From NCBI RefSeq assembly GCF_001431625.1, contig NZ_LLXT01000116.1, positions 1 through 57,151 of the forward strand: a stretch of DNA of 57,151 nt, read 5' to 3'. The DNA comes from Stenotrophomonas geniculata ATCC 19374 = JCM 13324. GTDB lineage: Bacteria > Pseudomonadota > Gammaproteobacteria > Xanthomonadales > Xanthomonadaceae. Positions 44,764 through 52,509 of the stretch are shown here, piece by piece. Numbering within the stretch: the stretch's first letter is position 1; every line of letters begins with the position of its first letter. Below the pieces are notes generated by a model, which saw nothing but the letters and a program-made list of their open reading frames with translations, had not been told where the DNA came from and made no database searches. The translations under genes and the position numbers were made by a program.

Positions 44764-47700
44764 TCAGAAGTCGTACGACGCACTGACACGGACCGAACGC
44801 GGTGCGCTGAAGTACGTGCCCATACCGTAGGTGTTCGACACAGTGTAGGGGGCATCCCCATATACCGCATCGGTCTGCACGGCACGACGCTGATTGAGCA
44901 CATTGAAGACATCCAGACCGAATGCCAACTTGTGATCGGCAAACGCAGGGCGATACATCACCCCCAGATCCACGCGCGTGGTCCATGGCGTACGGCCGGC
45001 GTCACCCGGACGCGAAGGCGTGCCACCACAGTAGTGATACGCTGCATCGTAACCCAGAGGATCGCTTTCATCGGTGCCGTAGTAGCCCAGGCAGCTCTTC
45101 GGCATTCCAGACATGATACGCAGGGTCGCCGACGCTGACCACTCGTCATTGAACATGTATGCACCGTAGCCCTTCAGCTGGTGGCGTCGGTCGTTGGCGA
45201 GGTACCCGCCCGCGTATTCCATCAACGCCCCGGCGTCCCAGTCCTGCGTCTTGGATACATCATCCTGTCCGATGTCCGACTTCACCTGGCCCTCGGTATT
45301 GCCGAAGTTGCGCGACCAGGTGTAGTCCAGGCGGCCATACCACTTGTCACTCAGCGGGTGTTCGATGAACAGGTCCACAGCAATATAGTCGCGCTTGGCC
45401 TTCTTGTTCCCGAAACCCCAGTCTGCCGAACTCATCCGTACCGGCGTATAGCCCGAGCCATCGGCATGCTTGAGCATGATCGTGTTCGTCTTGCCGGGAT
45501 TGAAGATCACGCAACCCGGGATCACCAGATCGCTCGAATCAACGCCCATCGCGTCCAGCTTGTCGATGATGCGGTCCGAGTCACAGGTGTCGTCGATGGC
45601 CGACTGCAGGCGGCGATAGGTGAATTTGGCACCGGAGTTCCAGCGCTCACCCAGCGTCTTCTCGAAACCAAGAATGAGTTCGTCCTGATACTGCGACTTC
45701 AGGTCTGTTGGAGCTACCGACAGCGGATCCGGGGTCTGGCCATACTCGTTGTTGGACGACACCGGACCCGGGCCAAGCGCGGTGAGGCCCGTCGGAACAC
45801 CGTTCTCATCAATGCCGTTGTAGGCAAAGTACTCGCGAGTGAAGGTCGATGCCGAAGCACCGCGAATAGCCACACTGTTCGGAAGTGCCAGGTAGTAGCG
45901 GCCGAGATTGGCAAACAACTTCAGCGACGAATCGCCGAACACGTCCCAGCTTGCACCAAGGCGCGGCGCCCACTGATCGCCACTCTCCACATAAGGCCTG
46001 GCATCACTGTTGTAGTTGGTGAACTTGTCGTTGCGCACGCCGATGGTCAGCAGCCAGTTCGGCGTGACTTGCCAGCGATCCTCCAGATAGTAGGCCTTCT
46101 GCTTGACCGACATGCTGGTGGTGGTGGAGAAGATGTACTTCTGCACGAAGTAGCCATCACCCGGCGGTGGCGCGATGTCAAAGCGCGGGCTCGGCGATTC
46201 GCCGGGCTCGACGCGTCCATAGATCCACGCGTAGCTGGGGCCCGTGACCTTCTGGCCTTCGTTGTGCCCCTGGTAGTACATGTTGTCGATACCACCGGTC
46301 AGCTCGTGGTCACCGATCCGATACTGCAGATCCAGTCGCAAGCCACGCGTCTTGCTGCCCGCATCTGCAGCCTTTTCATAGAGCTCAGGCTGGCTGTTGC
46401 GGATCGGACGTCCGCCCGTGATGGCGGGGTCCTGGTTACCCGGGGCACTGAGATAGGGGATACCGGACGAGGCCGGGTTGGATTCCAGGTTGCTCTGCTT
46501 GCTGCGTCCCCAGACCGCACTGAGGGTCAGGTCATCAGTCAGGTAGCCGGTGTACTTGAAAATATCGAAATCGTCCTTGACCTTCGTGGTATTCGGGAAG
46601 GTCCCGGTGCGATCGCCTTCGGTCAGGTCGTCGTACTCGAACGACCGGTAGTAGCCACCAGTGCGATCGGTGTTCTGCACACGGGTGTACTCAAGGGTAT
46701 TGCTGTCGTTTATGTTCCAGTCGATCTTGCCGTAGAACTTCGGCGTGTCGATCGTGTAGTGGTTGCGAACCTGTTGCGAGGCCGCAGCACTGTTCGTCGA
46801 CACGCCTTCCGTACGGTCCTTCTCGGCGGCCAAGTGGATGAACAGGCGATCCTCGATCAACGGGCCGCTGGCATAACCGCTGTACGTGGTGCGAGTCGCG
46901 GCATCGTCCTTACGATAGCGATAGAGGCTGCCACGCAGCGAATCCTTGGTGTAGGCGTAGCCTGCGGGCAACTCGCGGTCCGGATACATCACCGTCGCCG
47001 CGGAGGCAGCCAACGAGTCGGGTGCCCACGTTGCCTGCACACCAAAATGCCATTCGTTGGTACCGCGCTTGCCCAGCTGATTGATCACGCCACCGGTAGA
47101 TCGACCATAGCCGGCACCGTAGCCGCCCATGTAGGTTTCCTGCTGGTCGATCGAACCATAGGGCAGGCTGACACCACCGAGGTTGCTCAGCGGGTTGGAC
47201 GCGTTGAAGCCGTTGAGGTAGTAGGCGTTCTCGGTAACGCTGGAGCCACCGAACGACAACACCGACCGCGAACCGTTGGTGAATGATCCACTGCCAGACA
47301 CCACGCCCGGCGCCAGCAGCGCAATGGCTTCAGCGCTACGGCCCAGGGGCAGCACGTCGAGTTGCTCGGAGGTGATCACCGACTTGGAGACCGTGTTGCT
47401 GACGTCGATCTTCGGCACGTTGGCCGCAACCACGTTCACAGTGCCAAGCGTAGTCGCGCCGGCCGCACCGCCGCCAAACGACACCTCGGTACCGCCGCCG
47501 ACCCTCAGCAGCACGTTCTCGCGACGCTCGACGATCTGGCCATCGCGCTGCTGGGTAATGGTGTACTTGCCTACCGGCAACGAACCGAGGTTGTAGCGTC
47601 CACTGCTGTCGACCGTCGCTGATCGGGTCAGGCCGGTGTCGCTCTGCACGACAATGGTGGTGCCGGCGGGGGCACTGCCGAACAGCGAGCCGGTGGTGCT

Positions 47701-47787
47701 CTGCGCGGCGGCTGCGCCAATGAATGAGGTCAGGACGACTGCGAGGGCGGTGCGCTTCAACCGTGCAACGTTGGTGCGGCTGGTCAT
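44764..47787 (-). CDS. Oar-like TonB-dependent receptor 3 with carboxypeptidase-regulatory-like domain
   Basis: The 1007-residue protein has a signal peptide (TALAVVLTSFIGAAAAQ), an N-terminal beta-sandwich (GTTIVVQSDTGLTRSATVD, SSGRYNLGSLPVGKYTI) of the carboxypeptidase-regulatory-like type, a plug (ITSEQLDVLPLGRSAEAIA, YYLNGFNASNP) and a barrel ending SVRVSASYDF. The combination is the Oar/TonB receptor architecture common in xanthomonads. ATG 47787 with AAGGA upstream is chosen; the longer frame upstream is non-coding and AT-rich. The substrate is unknown. It converges on the IS relic and M13 genes. Confidence 0.93.
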   Translation of the reverse strand: MTSRTNVARLKRTALAVVLTSFIGAAAAQSTTGSLFGSAPAGTTIVVQSDTGLTRSATVDSSGRYNLGSLPVGKYTITQQRDGQIVERRENVLLRVGGGTEVSFGGGAAGATTLGTVNVVAANVPKIDVSNTVSKSVITSEQLDVLPLGRSAEAIALLAPGVVSGSGSFTNGSRSVLSFGGSSVTENAYYLNGFNASNPLSNLGGVSLPYGSIDQQETYMGGYGAGYGRSTGGVINQLGKRGTNEWHFGVQATWAPDSLAASAATVMYPDRELPAGYAYTKDSLRGSLYRYRKDDAATRTTYSGYASGPLIEDRLFIHLAAEKDRTEGVSTNSAAASQQVRNHYTIDTPKFYGKIDWNINDSNTLEYTRVQNTDRTGGYYRSFEYDDLTEGDRTGTFPNTTKVKDDFDIFKYTGYLTDDLTLSAVWGRSKQSNLESNPASSGIPYLSAPGNQDPAITGGRPIRNSQPELYEKAADAGSKTRGLRLDLQYRIGDHELTGGIDNMYYQGHNEGQKVTGPSYAWIYGRVEPGESPSPRFDIAPPPGDGYFVQKYIFSTTTSMSVKQKAYYLEDRWQVTPNWLLTIGVRNDKFTNYNSDARPYVESGDQWAPRLGASWDVFGDSSLKLFANLGRYYLALPNSVAIRGASASTFTREYFAYNGIDENGVPTGLTALGPGPVSSNNEYGQTPDPLSVAPTDLKSQYQDELILGFEKTLGERWNSGAKFTYRRLQSAIDDTCDSDRIIDKLDAMGVDSSDLVIPGCVIFNPGKTNTIMLKHADGSGYTPVRMSSADWGFGNKKAKRDYIAVDLFIEHPLSDKWYGRLDYTWSRNFGNTEGQVKSDIGQDDVSKTQDWDAGALMEYAGGYLANDRRHQLKGYGAYMFNDEWSASATLRIMSGMPKSCLGYYGTDESDPLGYDAAYHYCGGTPSRPGDAGRTPWTTRVDLGVMYRPAFADHKLAFGLDVFNVLNQRRAVQTDAVYGDAPYTVSNTYGMGTYFSAPRSVRVSASYDF

Positions 47788-48106
47788 GAAGTTTCCTTGA
47801 TTCAGTGAGATCAGGCGTCTGTGGCAATTGCGCTGCAGCAAAGCGAAGGCCTTACGACAACTGAACCCGATCTTAATTTCATCAATCACGCATCCGCAAC
47901 GGCAGATGAACAAATGTAACCATTTGATCTTGAAAGACAAATTTCGACACAATAGTGAAAATAATCCACTTTTAATTTATCTTTCAGTCACTTGCAGCCA
48001 TCTCCGGCCCTTCCCTGACGCGTCTTTACGTGCGAGTGTCAGCAGATGCCGGATTAACGGTCGACGTGCTATCGCTGGTATCTCCCCCGCTGCGGAGCCC
48101 ACGCTG
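47788..48106. other. AT-rich divergent promoter region of receptor 3 and the PhnB-like gene
   Basis: This 319-bp gap includes a conspicuously AT-rich stretch (about 47870-47990), unusual in this genome. It holds the receptor motif on the minus strand and probably the promoter of the VOC gene on the plus strand. I see no supported ORF. Confidence 0.65.
47856..47876 (-). promoter_or_regulatory. Shared TonB-receptor upstream motif (copy 3, minus strand)
   Basis: Read on the minus strand from 47876, TTAAGATCGGGTTCAGTTGTC fits TTAAG-N2-C-N2-GTT-N2-GTT; here GTC replaces the CGA tail. It is about 70 bases from the receptor 3 start. Confidence 0.55.
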
Positions 48107-48601
48107 ATGGCACACAAGAACACGATCTGTGTCTGGTACGACAACGGCGCGCTCGAGGCCGCCACCTTCTATGCCAGTATCCTGCCCGACAGCGCGGTCA
48201 CCGCCGTGCATCACGCACCCGGCGACTACCCCGACGGCAAGGAAGGCAACGTTCTGACCGTCGAATTCACGGTCTGCGGCATCCCCTGCGTCGGCCTCAA
48301 CGGCGGCACCGCGTTCAAGCACAACGAAGCCTTCTCCTTCCAGATCCAGACCGAGGACCAGGCCGAGACCGACCGCCTGTGGAACGCGATCGTGGGCAAT
48401 GGCGGCCAGGAGAGCCAATGCGGCTGGTGCAAGGACCGCTGGGGCATCTCCTGGCAGATCAGCCCGCGCATGTTGATCGAAGCGGTGACCAGCAAGGACA
48501 AGGCACTGGCCAAGCGCGCCTTCAACGCGATGATGCCGATGAAGAAGATCGACATCGCCACCATCGAAGCAGCGATCAAAAAAGGGGACGGAGGGGATTA
48601 A
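48107..48601 (+). CDS. PhnB-like VOC-fold protein
   Basis: The 164-residue protein has the PhnB/3-demethylubiquinone-methyltransferase-like VOC pattern: CVWYDNGALEAATFYASILP, VEFTVCGIPCVGLNGG, FSFQIQTEDQAETDRLWNAI and the GWCKDRWGISWQISPR ending. Its function is not established; PhnB-like proteins are often mis-annotated as methyltransferases. ATG 48107 gives MAHKNTICVWY; a longer frame from upstream passes through the AT-rich region and is not supported. The final residues (KKGDGGD) and the stop codon are encoded within a 26-bp inverted repeat. Confidence 0.8.
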   Translation: MAHKNTICVWYDNGALEAATFYASILPDSAVTAVHHAPGDYPDGKEGNVLTVEFTVCGIPCVGLNGGTAFKHNEAFSFQIQTEDQAETDRLWNAIVGNGGQESQCGWCKDRWGISWQISPRMLIEAVTSKDKALAKRAFNAMMPMKKIDIATIEAAIKKGDGGD

Positions 48602-48665
48602 GTCGTTTTTCCCCATTGCCGGTGACCCCATGCGAATTGCGACTTGATCCCCTCCGTCCCCTTTT
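48580..48665. repeat. 26-bp inverted repeat, one mismatch, spanning the end of the VOC gene
   Basis: AAAAGGGGACGGAGGGGATT at the start of the left arm (48580-48605) is matched by the complementary right arm at 48640-48665; 25 of 26 bases pair, with a 34-base gap. The VOC stop codon TAA is inside the left arm. The sequence looks like a dispersed palindromic element rather than an ordinary terminator, because no T-run follows and the arms are unusually long. Confidence 0.7.
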
Positions 48666-48677
48666 CCCGAGGTGCTG

Positions 48678-50261
48678 ATGTCCTGGGATGCAATCATCAT
48701 CGGCGGTGGCCACAACGGGTTGGTCTGTGCAGCCTATCTGGCACGCGCCGGCAGGCAGGTGCTGGTGATCGAACGGCGTGGTGTGCTCGGCGGCGCCGCG
48801 GTCACCGAGGAGTTCCATCCCGGCTTCCGCAACTCGGTGGCGTCGTACACGGTGTCATTGCTGCAGCCGAAGGTGATCGACGACCTGCAGCTGCATGCGC
48901 ATGGGCTGCGCATCGTCGCGCGCCCCGTCAACAACTTCCTGCCATTGCCGGACGGCCGCCACCTGTTGTCGGCGCCCGGCCGCACCCAAGCCGAGGTGGC
49001 GAAATTTTCCGAGCGGGATGCACAGCGCCTGCCCGCATATGAAGCGCGACTGGAGATTTTCGCCGACGTGCTGCGTGCGTGGGCCCTGCGTACACCACCG
49101 GACCTGGGCGTGGCGGGTGGTTGGCGCGCACTACCCGCACTGTGGCAGATGGGAAAGCTCGGCCGCGAACTGGCGGCGTTGGATGCACCACTGCGGCAGG
49201 AGCTGCTGGACCTGTTCACGCTGTCGGCGGCGGAGTACCTGGACCGCTGGTTCGAGAGCGAGCCGATCAAGGCGCTGTTCGGCTTCGATGGCATCGTCGG
49301 CAACTACGCCAGTCCGTACACGCCGGGCAGTGCCTACGTGTTGCTGCATCACGTGTTCGGCCAGTGCAATGGCGTGAAAGGTGCGTGGGGCCATGCGATC
49401 GGTGGCATGGGCGCGATCAGCCAGGCCATCGCCGCCGCTGCACGCGAGGCCGGTGCGGAACTGCGCGTGGATGCCGGCGTGCAACGGGTAGTGACCGAAC
49501 AGGGCCGCGCCGTGGGGGTGGAACTGGCCAACGGCGAAACCCTGCGTGCACGCGCGGTGGTCGCCAACGTCAATCCGAAGCTGCTGTACGAACAGCTGCT
49601 GGAGCCGGCGCAGGTACCGGCTGCCACACGTGAGCGCATGGCGCAGTGGCGCTGTGGCTCGGGTACCTTCCGGATGAACGTGGCGCTGTCGCGGCTGCCG
49701 GACTTCCGCGCCCTGCCCGGCCCCGGCCCGCACCTGAGCGCGGGCATCATCCTGGCCCCCAGCCTGGACTACATGGATCGCGCGTGGCTGGATGCGCGGC
49801 GCGACGGCTGGTCGCGCGAACCGATCGTGGAGATGCTGATTCCCAGCACACTGGATGACTCACTGGCGCCAGCGGGGCAGCACGTCGCCAGCCTGTTCTG
49901 CCAGCACGTGGCGCCGGTGCTGCCCGACGGGCGTCACTGGGATGATCGTCGTGAAGCAGTGGCCGATCTGATGATCGCCACCGTTGAGCGGTATGCACCG
50001 GGTTTCGCTGACAGCGTGCTGGGCCGCCAGGTCCTGTCACCGCTGGATCTGGAGCGCACGTTCGGGCTGATCGGGGGCGACATCTTCCACGGTGCGCTCA
50101 GTGCCAACCAGTTGTTCTCGGCACGGCCCATGGTTGGCCAGGCCGGCTATCGCGGTGCCCTGCCCGGGTTGTATCTATGCGGGTCGGGTACCCATCCCGG
50201 TGGTGGCGTGACCGGCGCGCCAGGTCACAATGCGGCGCAGGTGGTGTTGCAGGATCTCTGA
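48678..50261 (+). CDS. PYROXD2/phytoene-desaturase-like FAD-dependent oxidoreductase
   Basis: The 527-residue protein has a dinucleotide-binding start (AIIIGGGHNGLVCAAYLARAG) and the C-terminal FAD site LYLCGSGTHPGGGVTGAPGHN. The RGVLGGAAVTEEFHPGFRNS and VASYTVSLLQP segments are those of the PYROXD2-type branch of the phytoene desaturase superfamily. No carotenoid genes are present, so a desaturase of carotenoids is not implied. ATG 48678 follows GAGG; a GTG two codons earlier is possible. Substrate and pathway unknown. Confidence 0.87.
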   Translation: MSWDAIIIGGGHNGLVCAAYLARAGRQVLVIERRGVLGGAAVTEEFHPGFRNSVASYTVSLLQPKVIDDLQLHAHGLRIVARPVNNFLPLPDGRHLLSAPGRTQAEVAKFSERDAQRLPAYEARLEIFADVLRAWALRTPPDLGVAGGWRALPALWQMGKLGRELAALDAPLRQELLDLFTLSAAEYLDRWFESEPIKALFGFDGIVGNYASPYTPGSAYVLLHHVFGQCNGVKGAWGHAIGGMGAISQAIAAAAREAGAELRVDAGVQRVVTEQGRAVGVELANGETLRARAVVANVNPKLLYEQLLEPAQVPAATRERMAQWRCGSGTFRMNVALSRLPDFRALPGPGPHLSAGIILAPSLDYMDRAWLDARRDGWSREPIVEMLIPSTLDDSLAPAGQHVASLFCQHVAPVLPDGRHWDDRREAVADLMIATVERYAPGFADSVLGRQVLSPLDLERTFGLIGGDIFHGALSANQLFSARPMVGQAGYRGALPGLYLCGSGTHPGGGVTGAPGHNAAQVVLQDL

Positions 50262-50263
50262 AG

Positions 50264-50339
50264 GCGTGCCGACCAACGGTCGGCACCTACCGCGTCAAAT
50301 GATCCTGGCCAAGGTGTGCCAACCAAAGTTGGCACCTAC
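50264..50339. repeat. Two GTAG-type units in direct orientation
   Basis: GTGCCGACCAACGGTCGGCACCTAC (50266-50290) and GTGCCAACCAAAGTTGGCACCTAC (about 50316-50339) each pair internally and end in CTAC, the reverse of GTAG. They follow the oxidoreductase gene. Confidence 0.8.
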
Positions 50340-50341
50340 CC

Positions 50342-50376
50342 GCGTGAAGCGAGGCGCATCGCGCCTCACTTCACGC
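50342..50376 (-). terminator. Hairpin overlapping the end of the rhomboid gene
   Basis: GCGTGAAG..GAGGCGC and GCGCCTC..CTTCACGC pair across a short loop and include the rhomboid stop codon. There is no clear T-run; it may end transcription by pausing or stabilise the message. Confidence 0.45.
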
Positions 50377-51040
50377 TGCGCAGATGGTTCGGGCGCTTCG
50401 GCGGGCCGGGCGGGCGACGCTTGTTGAATGGCGGCTGCCCGCGCCAGTAGCGGATCAGCAGCCAACCGAACAGCATGCCGCCCAGATGCGCGAAGTGGGC
50501 CACGCCCGGCTGCCAGCCGGTCATGCCCAGCACCAGCTCACCCACACCGAACAGGATCACGAAGGTCCGTGCCTTCATCGGGATCGGCGGGAACAGCAGC
50601 ATCACCCGCTGGTTCGGGAACAGCATGCCGTAGGCCAGCAGCAGGCCGAACACGCCGCCGGAGGCGCCCAGCACCGTGGCCGGATTCTCCAGCAGGGTAC
50701 CCACCAGCAGCTGGCAGACACCGGCGCCAGCCACGCACACCAGGTAGTACAGCAGGAAGCGCTTTTCGCCCCAGGTCTGCTCCAGCGGCGCGCCGAACAT
50801 GAAGACCGCCAGCATGTTGAAGAACAGGTGGCCGAAGCTGCCATGCAGGAAGCCATAGGTCAGCAGCTGCCACGGCTGGAAGTTGCCGCCCGGCGAGAAC
50901 GCATCGAAGCCCTGCTGCAGCGGTTGCAGCATGAACGGCTCGAAGGTCTGCATGCCGAGCAGGAACGGCTGCTGCAGCAGGAACAGGATCGCGTTGGCGA
51001 TCAGCAGGGCCTTGGTGACGGTAGGCAGTCGCGGGAACAT
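50366..51040 (-). CDS. Rhomboid-family intramembrane serine protease
   Basis: The 224-residue protein has six hydrophobic segments and a basic tail. The catalytic Ser is in VLGASGGVFGLL (Ser 127) and the catalytic His in AHFAHLGGMLFG (His 185). The His/Asn region GSFGHLFFNMLAVFMFG supports the oxyanion site. Rhomboids cleave transmembrane helices of single-pass membrane proteins; the substrate here is unknown. ATG 51040 is followed by MFPRLPTVTKALLIAN. Confidence 0.94.
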   Translation of the reverse strand: MFPRLPTVTKALLIANAILFLLQQPFLLGMQTFEPFMLQPLQQGFDAFSPGGNFQPWQLLTYGFLHGSFGHLFFNMLAVFMFGAPLEQTWGEKRFLLYYLVCVAGAGVCQLLVGTLLENPATVLGASGGVFGLLLAYGMLFPNQRVMLLFPPIPMKARTFVILFGVGELVLGMTGWQPGVAHFAHLGGMLFGWLLIRYWRGQPPFNKRRPPGPPKRPNHLRSVK

Positions 51041-51133
51041 GGGAGCACCGGCATGGAACGGCCTCCATCATAGCCGCAGCACCGTGTGTTGTTGGCGACC
51101 GGCAGGCGCAGCCTGTTCAGTCGCCAGCGGTGC

Positions 51134-51472
51134 TCAGCCCGGGCCCCACACGGCGGCATCCAGCGCCGCGGCCGGATCGGTGGCCGGCATCCGCACCCGG
51201 CCGTTCTCCACCACCACACCTTCGGCACGCAGCCGTTGTGACTGCTCGCGCCAACCAGCCGACCCTTCTTCCATGGCAATGCGCCCGTCCGAACGCAGCA
51301 CGCGATGCCAGGGCAGGTCGGGATCGTCGTTCTGGCCGAGGATGCGCGCGGTCAAGCGCGCACGCCCCGGCAGGCCGGCACGCATCGCCACCTGGCCATA
51401 GCCCATCACCTGCCCCGCCGGGATCGCGCGGATCACCGCCAGGATGCGCGCCCGCGCCTGCTCCGGCGTCAG
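51134..51472 (-). CDS. Alkyltransferase-like (ATL/MGMT-family) DNA-repair protein, possible CTG start
   Basis: The C-terminal winged-helix of O6-alkylguanine transferases is clear: RAIPAGQVMGYGQVAMRAGL, GRARLTARILGQND and PWHRVLRSDGRIA. The active Cys of MGMT (PCHRV) is Trp here, so it should bind alkylated bases and recruit nucleotide excision repair instead of repairing them. No ATG, GTG or TTG fits the normal length. A CTG at 51472 overlaps the stop of the DMT gene (CTGA) and gives 112 residues, typical for ATL; the nearest ATG (51562) would add about 30 residues inside the DMT gene, and a GTG 15 codons in would remove conserved sequence. Confidence 0.78.
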   Translation of the reverse strand: MTPEQARARILAVIRAIPAGQVMGYGQVAMRAGLPGRARLTARILGQNDDPDLPWHRVLRSDGRIAMEEGSAGWREQSQRLRAEGVVVENGRVRMPATDPAAALDAAVWGPG

Positions 51473-52389
51473 CGCCGCAGGCGGGTCACCAGTAGTACAC
51501 CGATCAGCACCAGCACGGTGCCGGCGATCTGTGCCGGCCCCATCGGTTCGTCGAGCAGCCATAGGCTCATCACGATGGTGGAAACAGGGCCCAGCATACC
51601 GACCTGCGCGGCCAGCGACGAACCCACGCGCTGCACCGCCAGCATGATCGCCAGCACGGGCAGTACCGTGCACACGGTGGCATTGACCAGCGACAGCCAT
51701 TGCACCGGCGCCGGTGCCTGCCACAGCAATGGCAGCGGATGGGTCACCGCGAAATGCAGCAGCACCAGCACGCTGGCCACGCAGCTGGCGTAGGCGGTGA
51801 GGCGCACCGCACCGATGCGCGCGACCACCTGGCCACTGCCGAACAGGTACAGCGCGTAGCTGAGCGCACTGCCCAGTACCAGCAGGCTGCCGACGATGAT
51901 CTGCCCGCCCTCGCGCTGAAGATCGTGGCCGAAGGCGAGCAGCACGCCCAGATAGCTCAGCACCAGCGCACCAATCTGCCAGCGGCCCGGGCGCTGCCGT
52001 GCCAGCAGCACGTTGATCAGCAGCACCAGGGTCGGGTTCAAGTAAAGAATCAGCCGCTCCAGGGTCACGCTGATGTACTGCAGGCCCTGGAAATCGAGCA
52101 GGCTGGACAGGTAGTAGCCGGTGAAGCCCAGCCACAGCACGCGGGCGCGGTCGGCCCAGGACAGCGGCTCTGCCCGGCGCGCAGCCCACAGTGCCATCAG
52201 CACGAACAGCGGCAGCGCCATCAGCATGCGCAGGGCGAGCAACGTGGTGGCATCGACGCCGTGGCGCAGGCCGAGCTTGACGATGATGGCCTTGCCGGAG
52301 GCGGCGATGGCGCCGATCGCGGCCAGGCCGATACCCCCCAGCGCGATGCGCGGGGAAGCGGTGGCGATACGGGAAGCGGGGCTGGACAT
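51469..52389 (-). CDS. DMT-superfamily (EamA) transporter
   Basis: The 306-residue protein has ten hydrophobic segments in two repeated EamA halves (GLAAIGAIAASGKAIIVKL; SLLVLGSALSYALYLFGSG). It is an inner-membrane exporter or importer of a small metabolite, without a substrate signature. ATG 52389 (MSSPASRIATAS) is chosen; ATG 52410 and 52452 are further options. The stop codon overlaps the putative CTG start of the ATL gene. A solo SMAG unit lies upstream. Confidence 0.88.
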   Translation of the reverse strand: MSSPASRIATASPRIALGGIGLAAIGAIAASGKAIIVKLGLRHGVDATTLLALRMLMALPLFVLMALWAARRAEPLSWADRARVLWLGFTGYYLSSLLDFQGLQYISVTLERLILYLNPTLVLLINVLLARQRPGRWQIGALVLSYLGVLLAFGHDLQREGGQIIVGSLLVLGSALSYALYLFGSGQVVARIGAVRLTAYASCVASVLVLLHFAVTHPLPLLWQAPAPVQWLSLVNATVCTVLPVLAIMLAVQRVGSSLAAQVGMLGPVSTIVMSLWLLDEPMGPAQIAGTVLVLIGVLLVTRLRR

Positions 52390-52470
52390 CAGGACGACGG
52401 CGGGCCGCATAGGGCGGCCCGGAAACGCATTGGGGGGCGCCCAGTATCGCATGGGGGCGCCAGGTGCCCT

Positions 52471-52498
52471 GTAGAGCCGAGCATAGGCTCGGCTCTAC
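52471..52498. repeat. Compact SMAG/GTAG palindrome
   Basis: GTAGAGCCGAGC and GCTCGGCTCTAC are joined through ATAG, so the two GTAG ends face outward in one 28-base palindrome. It lies between gor and the DMT gene. Confidence 0.88.
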
Positions 52499-52509
52499 AA
52501 CCGCCCAGG

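Noticed and set aside
45181..47286. A 701-codon plus-strand frame opposite receptor 3
   Set aside because: Same reason: antisense shadow without recognisable motifs, while the receptor on the other strand is full length.
47828..48106. An N-terminal extension of 93 codons for the PhnB-like protein
   Set aside because: It would be translated from the AT-rich promoter region, has no conserved content, and the ATG at 48107 gives the standard family length.
48678..50261. A carotenoid phytoene desaturase
   Set aside because: No crtB, crtE or other carotenoid genes nearby, and the motifs fit the PYROXD2-like branch better.
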